Notes: generated by a model not told the origin, from the letters alone. A stretch of DNA of 35,211 nucleotides from Methanoregulaceae archaeon (GCA_028679315.1 JAJRBU010000050.1:1-35211), one strand, 5' to 3'; counted from the stretch's first letter, positions 1 to 10,531 are shown. Translations and numbers: made by a program.

Positions 1-690
1 GGCTGCCTGATCTGTGGTGCCGATCTCGAATACCTTGACCAGCCGGAGGAGATGGAGTGCTCGTACTGCAAGCGGAAATGCAAATCCAGTACACGGTGCG
101 TGAACGGCCACTACATCTGCGACCGTTGCCGCCGGCTGGATGCCGAGGACCTGATCGAGGTGATCTGCCTCCAGAGCACCGAAGACAATCCGTTCACACT
201 CATAGAGCGGATCTTCTCGAGCCCAACGGTGATGATGCACGGGCCCGAACACCATTTCCTGGTGCCCGCGGTCCTGGTTTCCGCATTTTATAATCATACC
301 AAGCAACCGGGAAAGAAGGAACTGGGAATCAAGAATGCCAGGCACAGGGCAGGGCAGGTGAAGGGGGGTTCCTGCGGCCTGCTTGGTGATTGCGGTGCGG
401 CGGTCGGGACCGGGATCTTTGTCAGCATCGTCACCGGTGCAACGCCGCTTTCACGCGAGGAATGGCGCATGGCCAACCTGATGACCGCACGGGCGCTCGA
501 GCGGATAGCAAATCAGGGGGGTCCCCGGTGCTGCAAGAGGAATACCTTCCTCGCACTGCAGGAAGCGATCAGGTTCATCTCATCAGAGATGGGGGTCCAC
601 CTCCCGGAACCGCGGGAGATTTCCTGCCGGTTCTCTGATCAGAACCGGGAATGCCTGAAGGATCGATGCCCCTTTTACCGAGAATTCTGA
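1..690 (+). CDS. DUF5714-like cysteine-rich protein, 5' truncated by the window edge
   Basis: Frame is open from base 1 (GCLICGADLEYLDQPEEMEC...) into the listed ORF; repeated CxxC motifs and the PGKKELGIKNARHRAGQVKGGSCGLLGDCGAAVGTGIF segment. Family name is from memory. Confidence 0.7.
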   Translation, partial: GCLICGADLEYLDQPEEMECSYCKRKCKSSTRCVNGHYICDRCRRLDAEDLIEVICLQSTEDNPFTLIERIFSSPTVMMHGPEHHFLVPAVLVSAFYNHTKQPGKKELGIKNARHRAGQVKGGSCGLLGDCGAAVGTGIFVSIVTGATPLSREEWRMANLMTARALERIANQGGPRCCKRNTFLALQEAIRFISSEMGVHLPEPREISCRFSDQNRECLKDRCPFYREF

Positions 691-837
691 TCCAGCCTGG
701 TTTCATCTTGTGACGGGAGCGTGCGAAAAGAGGTCTATTTCTGATGCCGTTCCATGCTCCAGGTATTCCCCGAGAAGACCTGCGCAGGGAGAAGGGAGAG
801 GCGGCGATAAAAGAGAACGTGTAGATGTATCCCTGAT

Positions 838-1263
838 TTACTCGTTCCTGTACTGCTCCAGCACTTTCCGGATAATCCGGCTCGTGCTGGAGCACGCGTC
901 CCCAGGATACTGGCCGACCCGTATAACCTCGGAACTGATCCCTCTCGCACGGAGATCTGCAACGAGCTTTGCCTCGTCGAAATGCTGGTTGAACCCAATC
1001 GTGATGATCGCGGGCTGGATCTCGCGGATAGGCCGGAACATGTCATGCAGGTCGCCAAGCACCGCGTGGTCGACCGGTTTCAGCGCCCCGACCATCTTCA
1101 TCCGCTGGTCTTCCTGGATGACCGGTTTTGGCTTGTGCCGGACATTGGCATCTCTTGCGATGATCACGTACAGCTCATCGCCGAGACGGCGCGATTCCTC
1201 AAGGTAATAGAGATGTCCCGGATGGAGCAGGTCAAAGGTTCCCGTGGCAACGACCCGCTTCAC
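838..1263 (-). CDS. ribL: Archaeal FAD synthase (cytidylyltransferase family)
   Basis: N-terminal VVATGTFDLLHPGHLYYLEESRRLGD nucleotidyltransferase motif; length typical of archaeal RibL. Confidence 0.88.
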   Translation of the reverse strand: MKRVVATGTFDLLHPGHLYYLEESRRLGDELYVIIARDANVRHKPKPVIQEDQRMKMVGALKPVDHAVLGDLHDMFRPIREIQPAIITIGFNQHFDEAKLVADLRARGISSEVIRVGQYPGDACSSTSRIIRKVLEQYRNE

Positions 1264-1631
1264 TCGATCACCCCGATGTCAACTGGCATGCCATTTGCGG
1301 AAAAGCAACGCCAGTCATCCTCATCATAGGGAAATCCCACGATGATGTGGTACCGCCCGGTCCTCGGGAAGAAGCCGAGATCGGCATCGGAAGGACGGAT
1401 GACCCCGTTCGGGTGGGAATGCACGCTCCCGGCAAGGTGCGTGTCGAGCGGCATCATGTCGAGAAAGAGGCTTGCAGAGCGATCGGTATTTGTAGTCCCC
1501 GGCAGGAGATCGATCTCATCGATGATACCATCCTGTTCGCGCAGAAGCCCTGCATACTCGTTCGGGTGCTGCTCCCGCCCGAGCTGGAGCAGGAGTGAGA
1601 GCAGGTTCTTCCGTATTCCCCTGATACGCAT
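1260..1631 (-). CDS. JAMM/MPN (Mov34/PAD-1) metalloprotease-like protein, 123 aa
   Basis: Start MRIRGIRKNLL at 1631 (CAT on the + strand); NEYAG...GSVHSHPNGVIRPSDADLGFF matches E...HxHPx(n)SxxD. Stop overlaps the ribL start. The longer listed ORF to 1868 overlaps the 1690..3102 gene and is not favoured. Confidence 0.8.
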   Translation of the reverse strand: MRIRGIRKNLLSLLLQLGREQHPNEYAGLLREQDGIIDEIDLLPGTTNTDRSASLFLDMMPLDTHLAGSVHSHPNGVIRPSDADLGFFPRTGRYHIIVGFPYDEDDWRCFSANGMPVDIGVIE

Positions 1632-1689
1632 ATCCTGCCCTAGTTCTAGGACGGCGGAAAGATTAAAGCAGAGGTTGCAACCCCTTGTC

Positions 1690-3102
1690 TCAGAATGGCC
1701 CGTCCTGTTCAAAACTTCTCCCGAACCGGATGGCAAGTTCTGCCTTGTACAGCTCGGCACCAAGGTAGGCCGCATGGTCGAGGAGTGAGACCTCGCCGCG
1801 CTCCTGAATCGTGTGGAAGACAGCGGCCCAGGAGCACCCCCTGTACGCCCTTCCGCCGATGACCGCAACGATCTCCTCCCCCTCTATCCCGATACGGAAA
1901 TTCCCGCAAGGGTCGTAGGTTATCTCCTGCGGCATCGTTCCTGCCGGAATCATCTCCCGGTAATCCAGGGGAGGTTCCCGTCTTCTCCGCTTTTCCTTGA
2001 GCACAAGAAGGTCGATCCCGAGATCCTTTGGGTAAGGCCGTTCCGCGGCGAGCACCATCATTTCAGTCGCTTGCCGCATCTCCCTGACCGATCCCTGGGT
2101 CTTGTCGGAATGCTCGCTCGTGAATATCACCGAGGCCTTCACCTCCATTGCCATCCCGGCAAGGAGGGCATTCACCCCGGGTGAGTCTGCATCGACAAGT
2201 TCTGCCACGTTTCCCGCCCCGAAAAAGAGCGGGTAGCTAGTATCAGCAAAATTACTGAGTGACGTGACCAGCCCTGACCCGACAGGGGCAAGCAGCGGGT
2301 CGGCAATGATACAGGAGATCCCGGCCTCTTCCGCGAGCCTGATATTCTCCCCAAGGGAGCGATCCCCGGTCACGACCACAGCAGCTGCACCGCACTCTGC
2401 CACCCGGTTTCCCACAAGGGCGATGTTCCGGTCTGAGAGCGAGAGGACGAGGTCTGCCCTTGGAAGTCCTGCTGCGATCAGCACGGGATTCTGGGTATCG
2501 ATGGAGAGGGGACCAGGGAGATCTTCCAGTTCACCAAAGACCCGTTTTACATCACCAGGGATTGCATCGAATCCAAATCCCAGATCCACGATGTCGGCAC
2601 CCGAAGAAAAATAGGAGAGGACCTTTCCCCTGATATCCGGCTCCCGGTGTGCGTCCATGATCTCGGCAAGGACCTTCATCCGGGAATTCCCGCCGATCTT
2701 CACACCCCGGATGAGGTATTCAGACTCCGCCTCCCGTTCTTTCCGGGCAATGGTCCGCATCGCCTCTTTCCGTCGCTCGCTTGCCAGGAGATCATCGGCA
2801 GGAACGGTACGGGAGAGAGGGATCGTGCCAAGGAGAGGCAGGATCAGGGGAAGATCTGCAGCATGGCGGGGGCCCCGGTACACAGGCACCCCTGTCCGCC
2901 GCTCAACCTCGTCAAAAGATGCCGTGCACATGCCGGAGACCAGGGCAAGGTCGTACCCACCCTCCATCAGGAGCGTTTCCAGCTGCGCAGGGGTGAGAAA
3001 GGAAGCAATCTCGCCGGTCACGGCAACAACAGCATCCATCCCTTCCGCTGCTTTTCTGACCATCGCTGCAGTGACAGTACCGGTTGGGAGGAGGATACGC
3101 AT
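1690..3102 (-). CDS. Dihydropteroate synthase-like (DHPS-related) protein with C-terminal DUF4346-like region
   Basis: 470 aa; DIVDLGFGFDAIPGDVKRVFGEL, LSIDTQNPVLIAAGL and VVVTGD segments typical of the archaeal DHPS-related family. Confidence 0.8.
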   Translation of the reverse strand: MRILLPTGTVTAAMVRKAAEGMDAVVAVTGEIASFLTPAQLETLLMEGGYDLALVSGMCTASFDEVERRTGVPVYRGPRHAADLPLILPLLGTIPLSRTVPADDLLASERRKEAMRTIARKEREAESEYLIRGVKIGGNSRMKVLAEIMDAHREPDIRGKVLSYFSSGADIVDLGFGFDAIPGDVKRVFGELEDLPGPLSIDTQNPVLIAAGLPRADLVLSLSDRNIALVGNRVAECGAAAVVVTGDRSLGENIRLAEEAGISCIIADPLLAPVGSGLVTSLSNFADTSYPLFFGAGNVAELVDADSPGVNALLAGMAMEVKASVIFTSEHSDKTQGSVREMRQATEMMVLAAERPYPKDLGIDLLVLKEKRRRREPPLDYREMIPAGTMPQEITYDPCGNFRIGIEGEEIVAVIGGRAYRGCSWAAVFHTIQERGEVSLLDHAAYLGAELYKAELAIRFGRSFEQDGPF

Positions 3103-3144
3103 AAGTTTCCTTAATACCAGTGAGATAAAAAGTCATATGATAGC

Positions 3145-3813
3145 ATGCTTTCCTGCGACCTCCATGTCCATACCAGTTTTTCAAAAGACGGGGAGAGCAC
3201 GCCTCTTGAGATTGTACGCAGGGCCGAGGCTGCCGGTCTCGACGCGATCGCAATCACCGACCATGATACGGTTGAAGGAGCCATTGCCGCACTCAGCATT
3301 CCCACGAGCATCGTGATCATCCCCGGGATCGAGATCTCAACCCGGCAGGGGCACCTTATTGCGCTGGGCGTGACCGAGAAGATCCCAGCCGGGCTGGATG
3401 TGATCGAGACCATACATATTGCAAAAGAGAAAGGCGCAGTCCTCATCCTCCCCCACCCCTACCACGTCTGGCGACACGGTGTGGGGAGAAAGCTCCGGTC
3501 TGCCTTATACTCGGTCGATGCCATCGAGGTGTTCAACAGCAGATACATCGTTGGTTCGGCAAACCTCAAGGCAGCACGGATGGCACGGCGCATCGGCAAG
3601 CCCTGTGTCGGAGGATCCGATGCCCACCACGCACGGTATATCGGATTCGGCAGGACTAACGTGGATGCGAAGAGGGACTGTGGATCGATCCTTGCCGCAA
3701 TCCGGGAGGGAAAAACCAGTGCAGCAGGAAAGATGACGCCCCTTCCGAGTTACACCCGCCAGACCATCAGGAATACATGGAAGAAGTTCAGGCGCCGGAT
3801 CTCCCACCGGTAA
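3145..3813 (+). CDS. PHP domain metal-dependent phosphoesterase
   Basis: MLSCDLHVHTSFSKDGESTP, AITDHDTVEG, ILPHPYH, GGSDAHHARYIG motifs. Confidence 0.88.
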   Translation: MLSCDLHVHTSFSKDGESTPLEIVRRAEAAGLDAIAITDHDTVEGAIAALSIPTSIVIIPGIEISTRQGHLIALGVTEKIPAGLDVIETIHIAKEKGAVLILPHPYHVWRHGVGRKLRSALYSVDAIEVFNSRYIVGSANLKAARMARRIGKPCVGGSDAHHARYIGFGRTNVDAKRDCGSILAAIREGKTSAAGKMTPLPSYTRQTIRNTWKKFRRRISHR

Positions 3814-4604
3814 GACTTGCATGCAGGGTGGCCTATCTCGGCGACCGGTTCTACGGATCGCAGATGCAGGCAGAGGAGCGGACCGTTGAGGGGGAGTTCG
3901 TGGCCGCATGCATCCGGATTGGCCTCTTTTCGGACCACCGTGAGGCAGGTTTCTCTGCCGCAGGGAGGACGGATCGCGGGGTCCACGCCAGGGGGCAGGT
4001 CTTTGCGTTTTCCACTCCCTATCCCTCCCGGGCACTCTCCGCGCTGAACTGGCAGCTCCCCCTGGACTGCTGGATCAGTGGTTACGCAAATGTTGAGGCT
4101 GGATTCCACCCGAGATACGATGCAAAACTGCGGACCTACCGGTACTACTTCGGGACAACAAACCTCGATGTGAAAGCCATGGACTCTGCAGCCCGCCTTT
4201 TTGTAGGTACGCATGACTTCTCTGTTTTTTCCCGTTCCAGTGAGCGAAATCCCGAGCGGACGATCACCTCCGCGAGGGTCTGGTGTGAAGGAGGCACCTG
4301 CATATTCGAGGTTACGGGTGACAGTTTCCTCTGGAACATGGTACGGCTCATGGCAGCAGCACTCAGGCGCATCGGTCAGGGAAAGGAAGGCGAGGAAGGG
4401 ATTGTGTTGCGGCTTGAGGGTGAACGGTTCTCTCCCCTCTCTCCGTTACCCCCCAATAGCCTCATCCTCTGGAACGTGGACTGCGGGATCTCCTTCCACC
4501 CTCTTCCTGTCGAGGGAAAGCGGCAGGTTTTCCTTGCACGGCTCCATGAGCACCATACAGCCCTCGAACGGGTGGTACACGACCTGAACGAAGGCAATAA
4601 GTAG
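3777..4604 (+). CDS. truA: tRNA pseudouridine synthase A
   Basis: ACRVAYLGDRFYGSQMQ, AAGRTDRGVHARGQ (catalytic Asp), LRTYRYYF, FLWNMVRLM. Confidence 0.92.
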   Translation: MEEVQAPDLPPVRLACRVAYLGDRFYGSQMQAEERTVEGEFVAACIRIGLFSDHREAGFSAAGRTDRGVHARGQVFAFSTPYPSRALSALNWQLPLDCWISGYANVEAGFHPRYDAKLRTYRYYFGTTNLDVKAMDSAARLFVGTHDFSVFSRSSERNPERTITSARVWCEGGTCIFEVTGDSFLWNMVRLMAAALRRIGQGKEGEEGIVLRLEGERFSPLSPLPPNSLILWNVDCGISFHPLPVEGKRQVFLARLHEHHTALERVVHDLNEGNK

Positions 4605-4763
4605 CGCACTGATTCGGTGTCTTTCGGGAAGACCATCACAGTTATTATCGAGTTGTGAGCTATTGCACCACCCATGGCTGGAATATAATAGCACCGCTGC
4701 ACGGAAGAGAATGCCGGATCAGCCTCCATCTTCATAAATCCTCCGGTGCAAGATCTTTTCTTG

Positions 4764-5222
4764 ATGGCACCGTTTGTCTGCACAAGATGTGGAAAATGTT
4801 GTATGAGCCTGGGGAGACATATCACGATCGAGCGAAGCCTCTCTCACGTGCAGCACTTCTGCCGCGTCGCAGTCACCGGGGAACTACTCCCTGTCTCGAT
4901 CCAGCCAGAGTACCGGGATCCCTACGCTTCAGGAGAGCGGGATCCAACCTGGTGCCCGTTTCTCAGGCGAGCCGATGCAGACTCATTCATCTGCACGATC
5001 TACCAGACCCGGCCCCGGATCTGCCGCGAATTCAGGTGCAGAACGATGCTGATCTATGACCAGAACGGCAATGAAGCCGGCTACGTAAAGGGGAGAAGGA
5101 CCCTTGTTTCAGATGATCCCTGTCTTGCAGACGCCTGGCGGGAGATCCCAGGAGATGCGGATGATGCTACCCTGAAAGAACTACTAAAGAAACATGGCTA
5201 CCGGGCCGAACCGCTTGAGTAG
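4764..5222 (+). CDS. YkgJ-family cysteine cluster protein
   Basis: CTRCGKCC ... WCPFLRRADADSFICTIYQTRPRICREFRC. ATG at 4764 preferred over 4746. Confidence 0.82.
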   Translation: MAPFVCTRCGKCCMSLGRHITIERSLSHVQHFCRVAVTGELLPVSIQPEYRDPYASGERDPTWCPFLRRADADSFICTIYQTRPRICREFRCRTMLIYDQNGNEAGYVKGRRTLVSDDPCLADAWREIPGDADDATLKELLKKHGYRAEPLE

Positions 5223-5297
5223 GGTATGGCATCCCCGGGAATTACCAGGATAATACCCTTATTACTGATGGAAGGCTAACCTTTTTCCCGATTTTCC

Positions 5298-6179
5298 ATG
5301 ACCGAGATCCCCAAAGAGGAGTATGTCCTGAAGTGCACCTCGGCCTGTGCCGGGTGCCCCTCCTCCCTCATTCTCCGGTATGTGCTCAAGGCTGCTGGAC
5401 CTGATACGGTGCTGGTGGTCCCTGCCTGCTGCACCAGCGTTATCCAGGGTATCTACCCCAATACCGCCCTGAATGTCCCGGTATACAATGTGGCGTTTGC
5501 CTCTGCCGCTGCCTGTGCATCCGGAATGACCGAAGCATTCCAGAAAGCCGGGAAGAAGACCAACGTGATCGTGTATGCCGGTGATGGCGGAACCGTCGAT
5601 ATCGGCATCCAGGCTCTCTCCGGAGCGTTCGAACGGGAGACCGATTTTCTCTACATCTGTTATGACAACGAAGCGTACGGCAATACCGGCATGCAGCGAT
5701 CCGGGTCGACGCCGATCGGTGCCCGGACCACCACCACCCCTGGGGGTAAGACCCATGCGAAGAAGGACCTCGATGCCATTGTCGATGCCCACAATCCCTC
5801 CTACCTCGCAACCGCCTGTGCGTCGTATCCGCTGGATCTCTTCAAGAAGGTGCAAAAAGCACTCTCCCTCCGGGGTTCAAAGTTCATCCATGTCCTTGCA
5901 CCCTGCCCACCCGGGTGGCGTTTCTCATCAGAGATGACAGTCGAGATGGGGAAGCTCGCGGTGAAATCCGGCCTGTGGATCCTGTACGAGAGGGAGTTTG
6001 GCAAGGTCACCATCAACGGTCCTTCAAAGGCGGCAATGATCAAACCGGTGCCGCTCGAAGATTACCTGTCAGGTCAGGGCAGGTTCAAGGGGATCGATCA
6101 AAAAGCGATTGATGCGCTGAAGTCCCAGTCAGAACTGCGTGCAAAGCACCTGCAGAAGGAGGCTGATGGGATATGCTGA
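5298..6179 (+). CDS. porB: Pyruvate:ferredoxin oxidoreductase (pyruvate synthase) beta subunit
   Basis: CTSACAGCPSSL, VPACCTSVIQG, AGDGGTVDIGIQALSGAFER, CYDNEAYGNTGMQRSGSTP (TPP binding). Confidence 0.9.
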   Translation: MTEIPKEEYVLKCTSACAGCPSSLILRYVLKAAGPDTVLVVPACCTSVIQGIYPNTALNVPVYNVAFASAAACASGMTEAFQKAGKKTNVIVYAGDGGTVDIGIQALSGAFERETDFLYICYDNEAYGNTGMQRSGSTPIGARTTTTPGGKTHAKKDLDAIVDAHNPSYLATACASYPLDLFKKVQKALSLRGSKFIHVLAPCPPGWRFSSEMTVEMGKLAVKSGLWILYEREFGKVTINGPSKAAMIKPVPLEDYLSGQGRFKGIDQKAIDALKSQSELRAKHLQKEADGIC

Positions 6180-7285
6180 CGATTGCAACCGGGAACAAGG
6201 CGGTCGCGGCAGCGGTAAAGGAGCTCAGCCCCGACGTCATCGCTGCATACCCGATCACCCCCCAGACCGAGATCGTTGAACAGATCGCCGAGTACGTGAC
6301 CTCAAAGGAGCTCGACAGCCGCTATATACCGGTGGAGAGCGAGCACTCCGCGATGGCAGCCTGTATCGGGGCAAGTATCACGGGTGCCCGGACGTTCACA
6401 GCGACTAGTTCACACGGACTTCTCTACATGCACGAGATGGTCAACTGGGCTGCGGGAGCACGGCTCCCCATCGTGATGGCAAACGTGAACCGGGCGCTGG
6501 GTCCCGGCTGGAATGTCTGGGCCGAGCATACCGATGCCTTCCAGGAACGTGATACCGGCTGGCTCCAGGTCTACGTCAGTACCGTCCAGGAGGCATATGA
6601 TACCACCCTCATGGCCTTCAGGATCGCGGAACACGCGGACGTGCTCCTTCCCGTGATGGTCAACCTGGACGGATTCCTCCTCTCGCACTCCATGCAGTCT
6701 CTTGACACCCTGAAACCGGGAGACTTCGTCCCGCCCCTCCACCTCCCCCATGCGATCGATGTTGCGAACCCGGCCGGATACGGGACCCTCACCGGCCCGG
6801 AGGAGCATTTCAAGTTCCGGTGGGAGATCGAGCAGTCGATGAGGAGATCACGGAAGGTCATTGCCGAGACCGAGAAGGACTTCGCCGACAGGTTCGGCAG
6901 GAGCTATAGTGTCGCAGAAGAGTACAGGTTCGAGGATGCCGATGTGGCAGTCATCGCGATGGGAACCCTGGGCAAAGAAGCAGAAGTGGCTGTCGATCTC
7001 CTGCGCAACGAAGGGGTAAAGGCAGGCTCCCTCAGGGTCAGGTGGCTCCGCCCGTTCCCCGATCTCGATCTTGCGGGCCGTGATATCGTGGTCATCGACC
7101 GTGATTACTCATTTGGTTCTGGTGGCATCATCGCCCATTCCCTGATGGCCAGGTCCCGCATCGAACCATACAGCGTGATCGCCGGACTTGGCGGGCAGGA
7201 GGTCACCTATGATGATATCGCCGGATTCGTGCGGGACAGAAGACCCGGTAGTGAGCTCTGGTTTGGGGTGAGCGGCAATGTATGA
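6173..7285 (+). CDS. porA: Pyruvate:ferredoxin oxidoreductase alpha subunit
   Basis: NKAVAAAVKELSPDVIAAYPITPQTEIVEQIAEYV, VESEHSAMAACIGASITGARTFTATSSHGL. Confidence 0.92.
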   Translation: MLTIATGNKAVAAAVKELSPDVIAAYPITPQTEIVEQIAEYVTSKELDSRYIPVESEHSAMAACIGASITGARTFTATSSHGLLYMHEMVNWAAGARLPIVMANVNRALGPGWNVWAEHTDAFQERDTGWLQVYVSTVQEAYDTTLMAFRIAEHADVLLPVMVNLDGFLLSHSMQSLDTLKPGDFVPPLHLPHAIDVANPAGYGTLTGPEEHFKFRWEIEQSMRRSRKVIAETEKDFADRFGRSYSVAEEYRFEDADVAVIAMGTLGKEAEVAVDLLRNEGVKAGSLRVRWLRPFPDLDLAGRDIVVIDRDYSFGSGGIIAHSLMARSRIEPYSVIAGLGGQEVTYDDIAGFVRDRRPGSELWFGVSGNV

Positions 7286-7805
7286 GATACGGATCCACTC
7301 CCGCGGTGGGCAGGGGGGAGTCACTGCCGCCCGGCTCCTTGCCCTTGCAGCCTTCCGGGACGGGAAATATGCAACGGCATGCCCCTTCTACGGTGCTGAG
7401 CGGCGTGGTGCCCCGGTCGTCTCCTATGTCAGGATCGATGACCAGCCTATCCGGATCTACAGCCAGATACGGAACCCGGACCTGGTTGTTGTGCTGGATC
7501 CGAGCGTGATGGAAGTCGTGGATGTCCTCCATGGCCTGAAACAGGGAGGAAAGGTCCTGATCAATGGGACGGATACCGAAAAGATCCACGGAGTCGCGGC
7601 GTGCGCTGTTGATCTTACCGGGATAGCACTCCGGGAAAAGCTGGTCGTTGCAGGCAGCCCGATCCTGAACACCCCCGTACTTGGGGCACTGGCAAAGATG
7701 GGGATAATTACGGTCGATTCGGCGAAAAAGGCGATCAGGGAGATGTTTTCCGATGAACGAAATGTCAGGGCTGCAGAAGCGGCCTTCCGGGAGCTGGTGA
7801 TATGA
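7278..7805 (+). CDS. porG: Pyruvate:ferredoxin oxidoreductase gamma subunit
   Basis: [47 protein letters not shown]. Confidence 0.92.
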   Translation: MYEIRIHSRGGQGGVTAARLLALAAFRDGKYATACPFYGAERRGAPVVSYVRIDDQPIRIYSQIRNPDLVVVLDPSVMEVVDVLHGLKQGGKVLINGTDTEKIHGVAACAVDLTGIALREKLVVAGSPILNTPVLGALAKMGIITVDSAKKAIREMFSDERNVRAAEAAFRELVI

Positions 7806-8047
7806 GCACGCGCCCGGCAATGAGCAGGCCGGTCAAGGGGGCTTCGGGGAAGACCGGGTCCTGGCGGGTATTCAAACCCGTTGTTGATAAAGAAAAATGC
7901 AATGCCTGCGGCATCTGCGGCATGTTCTGCCCTGATGCGGTAATCAGCGATGAACTTGAGGTCGATCTCGATTACTGCAAGGGATGCGGGATCTGTGCAC
8001 AGGAATGCCCGAAGAAAGCGATTACCATGGAACGGGAAGAAAAATAA
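7802..8047 (+). CDS. porD: Pyruvate:ferredoxin oxidoreductase delta subunit, 2x[4Fe-4S] ferredoxin
   Basis: [15 protein letters not shown] and [16 protein letters not shown]; overlaps porG. Confidence 0.92.
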   Translation: MSTRPAMSRPVKGASGKTGSWRVFKPVVDKEKCNACGICGMFCPDAVISDELEVDLDYCKGCGICAQECPKKAITMEREEK

Positions 8048-8329
8048 TCCCGGTGCTGACTTCACGTTCCTTTTTTCAGGTGTAGGACCGAACCACTCTG
8101 TTGGCTCAATTTGTATGAACTGGTTCTATCTTTTTATGCGAAACGGCTACCTCACCCTCCAGATTCTCTCTCCCGGTCCGGCACGATCTGATACCGAATC
8201 ATAAGCATGCACCTTTCAAAAAAAATCATGATCATATGAGTAAGTGCAGGAAGAAGACCGGTGATTTTTGCCAGATTTCGGGAAACGGTCAAAGATTACT
8301 GAGAATTGGATCGGAATGATAAAAGAGGG

Positions 8330-8698
8330 TCAATCGTCCCCTTCAATTGGACATTTGGCCACGTACTCGAGGTCAAACTTGTAGAAGTGGGTAAATCCGC
8401 AGTTCCTGCACCGTGCGGTGAAGTGGTTGCACCCGATGGCAAGGTCGTGGGGACCAGTGGTCCGGCAGTTCCTGCAGGATGCATCGGATACGATGTTCCA
8501 GAGATCATAGCAGCCGATCCTGGTAAAACTCCCCTCCTTTGTGACCTCCTCCCTCCGCGGGATAAAGATCCGGGTGGCACCACAGTTTTCGCAGATGACC
8601 TGTGACTGGTATGGGACTGCCTTGATGATCTGGTCCGCGTCCTTGTGGCAATGGTAGCAGGTCGTCCGGTACCTGGTGAAGATAAACCGGTCCGTCAT
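8330..8698 (-). CDS. Multi-zinc-ribbon protein of unknown function
   Basis: 122 aa with CYHC, CENC, C..CRNC and CNHFTARCRNC motifs; TATA-like sequence upstream (GCTATAAGAAAG on + near 8719). Confidence 0.65.
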   Translation of the reverse strand: MTDRFIFTRYRTTCYHCHKDADQIIKAVPYQSQVICENCGATRIFIPRREEVTKEGSFTRIGCYDLWNIVSDASCRNCRTTGPHDLAIGCNHFTARCRNCGFTHFYKFDLEYVAKCPIEGDD

Positions 8699-8837
8699 GC
8701 ATGATCATTCCCACGGAGGCTATAAGAAAGTACTCCCCAAGGGAGATCGCCCCAAGAGAAACGGGCGACTTATAGCCCGGTAGCCGTGATTACTTTTAAG
8801 GAACAGGAAAAAATGGTCTAGAAAGTGGATAATGCTC

Positions 8838-8845
8838 TAAAAAAC
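8838..8845 (-). terminator. T-tract terminator downstream of the thermosome gene
   Basis: + strand CTAAAAAACGGG reads CCCGTTTTTTAG on the minus strand just 3' of the stop at 8870. Confidence 0.4.
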
Positions 8846-8869
8846 GGGTGAGTCGAGAAGGGGGAGGGA

Positions 8870-10531
8870 CTAATAGTCTCCCATGCCGCCCATACCGCCC
8901 ATGCCACCCATGCCGCCCATGCCTTCCATACCGCCCGGGGGTCCCTGGGGGGCTGCAGTCTTGGACGCGGCGATGACATCATCGATACGGAGGATCATGA
9001 TGGCTGCTTCAGCAGCACTCGAGATGGCCTGGGTCTTGACACGGAGCGGTTCAACGACGCCTGACTTGAGCATGTCCTCGGCTTTCCCTTCGAATACGTT
9101 CAGGCCAACGGTCTTCTTGCCCTTCTCATGGGCTGCACGGAGCTCAACCAGCATATCAATCGGATCAAGCCCTGCGTTCTCGGCAAGGGTTCGTGGGATG
9201 ATCTCGAGCGCAATGGCAAATGCCTCGATGGCAAGCTGCGCACGACCTCCAACCGTTGCGGCATATTCGCGGAGGCGGAGCGAGAGTTCGATCTCGGGGG
9301 ATCCACCGCCAGCGACGAGTTTCTTGTCCTCAAAGACGACCCCGACCACGCGGAGTGCATCCTCAACGGCACGCTCGATCTCGTCCACCACGTGCTCGGT
9401 CCCGCCACGGACGATGAGCGAGACTGCCTTCGGGTTCTTGCACTCGACAACGAAGATCATCTCCTCACCGGAGACTTTCTTCTCCTCGACAAGCCCTGCG
9501 TACCCGAGCTCATCTTTGGATATGGCGTCGATGCTTGAGACGAGGTTTCCACCGGTTGCGCGGGCGAGCTTCTCCATATCGCTCTTCTTGACGCGCCGTG
9601 TCGCAAAGATGCCTGCCTTGGCGAGGTAGTGCTGGGCGATATCATCGATACCCTTCTGGCAGAAGAGGACGTTTGCACCGGATGCCACGATCTTGTCAAC
9701 GATGTTCTTGATCATCCGCTCCTCTTCATCAAGGAATGCCTGGAGCTGGTCCGGGCTCGTGATGTTGATCTCGGCATCGACCTCGGTCTTCTTGAACTCG
9801 ACTGCGGCATTCAGGAGGAGGATCTTTGCGCCCTTCACCTTCTTTGGCATTGCCGGGTGGACCCGTTCCTTGTCGATGAGGACCCCCTCAACAATCTCGG
9901 AGTCCTCGATGGATCCTCCGACCTTCTTCTCTACCTTGATATTATCCTTGTCGACGGTCCCATCGTCGTCGGCAACCATCATGACGGCCTTTACCACGAG
10001 GTCGCAGAGCTTCTCTTTTGAAGCCTCGGCACCCTTGCCGGTCATGGCGGTCTCTGCGATCTTCTTCAGCATCGCTGCATCGGTTGGCTTGATAGTGATC
10101 GCGATGTTCTTCAGGATCTCCTGTGCCTTCTCAGCGGCCTGCCGGTATCCCTGGGCAATCACGGTCGGGTGCACGTCCTGCTCGAGCAGATCCTCAGCCC
10201 GCTTCAGCAGTTCTCCGGCAATGACGACTGCTGTGGTGGTCCCGTCACCGACTTCATCGTCCTGGGTCTTTGCGATCTCCACCATCATCTTTGCCGCCGG
10301 GTGCTCGATATCCATCTCTTTCAGGATAGTCACCCCGTCATTGGTAATCACGACGTCGCCGATCGTGTCGACAAGCATCTTGTCCATGCCCTTGGGTCCG
10401 AGCGTGGTCCGTACTGCGTTTGCAACGGCCTTTGCGGCGGTGATGTTCATGCCCTGTGCATCACGTCCACGAGTACGTGAACTGCCTTCTTTCAGAATAA
10501 GGATCGGTTGTCCTCCAAGCTGCTGTGCCAT
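8870..10531 (-). CDS. thsA: Thermosome (group II chaperonin) subunit
   Basis: [69 protein letters not shown]-terminal GGM repeats. Confidence 0.97.
   Translation of the reverse strand: MAQQLGGQPILILKEGSSRTRGRDAQGMNITAAKAVANAVRTTLGPKGMDKMLVDTIGDVVITNDGVTILKEMDIEHPAAKMMVEIAKTQDDEVGDGTTTAVVIAGELLKRAEDLLEQDVHPTVIAQGYRQAAEKAQEILKNIAITIKPTDAAMLKKIAETAMTGKGAEASKEKLCDLVVKAVMMVADDDGTVDKDNIKVEKKVGGSIEDSEIVEGVLIDKERVHPAMPKKVKGAKILLLNAAVEFKKTEVDAEINITSPDQLQAFLDEEERMIKNIVDKIVASGANVLFCQKGIDDIAQHYLAKAGIFATRRVKKSDMEKLARATGGNLVSSIDAISKDELGYAGLVEEKKVSGEEMIFVVECKNPKAVSLIVRGGTEHVVDEIERAVEDALRVVGVVFEDKKLVAGGGSPEIELSLRLREYAATVGGRAQLAIEAFAIALEIIPRTLAENAGLDPIDMLVELRAAHEKGKKTVGLNVFEGKAEDMLKSGVVEPLRVKTQAISSAAEAAIMILRIDDVIAASKTAAPQGPPGGMEGMGGMGGMGGMGGMGDY
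8882..8936 (-). repeat. 9-nt tandem repeat encoding the thermosome GGM tail
   Basis: Repeated ccgcccatr(cc) units, translated [21 protein letters not shown]. Confidence 0.85.

Noticed and set aside
1632-1868. N-terminal extension of the JAMM ORF
   Set aside because: Overlaps the end of the DHPS-like gene; the domain begins at MRIRGIRKN, so the ATG at 1631 is preferred.
8740-8790. Hairpin TCGCCC/GGGCGA between the thermosome and zinc-ribbon genes
   Set aside because: Only 6 bp, next to an ordinary promoter and T-tract terminator; insufficient for a separate RNA call.
8882-8936. Tandem repeats as a CRISPR or VNTR
   Set aside because: They encode the standard GGM chaperonin tail; no spacers are present.
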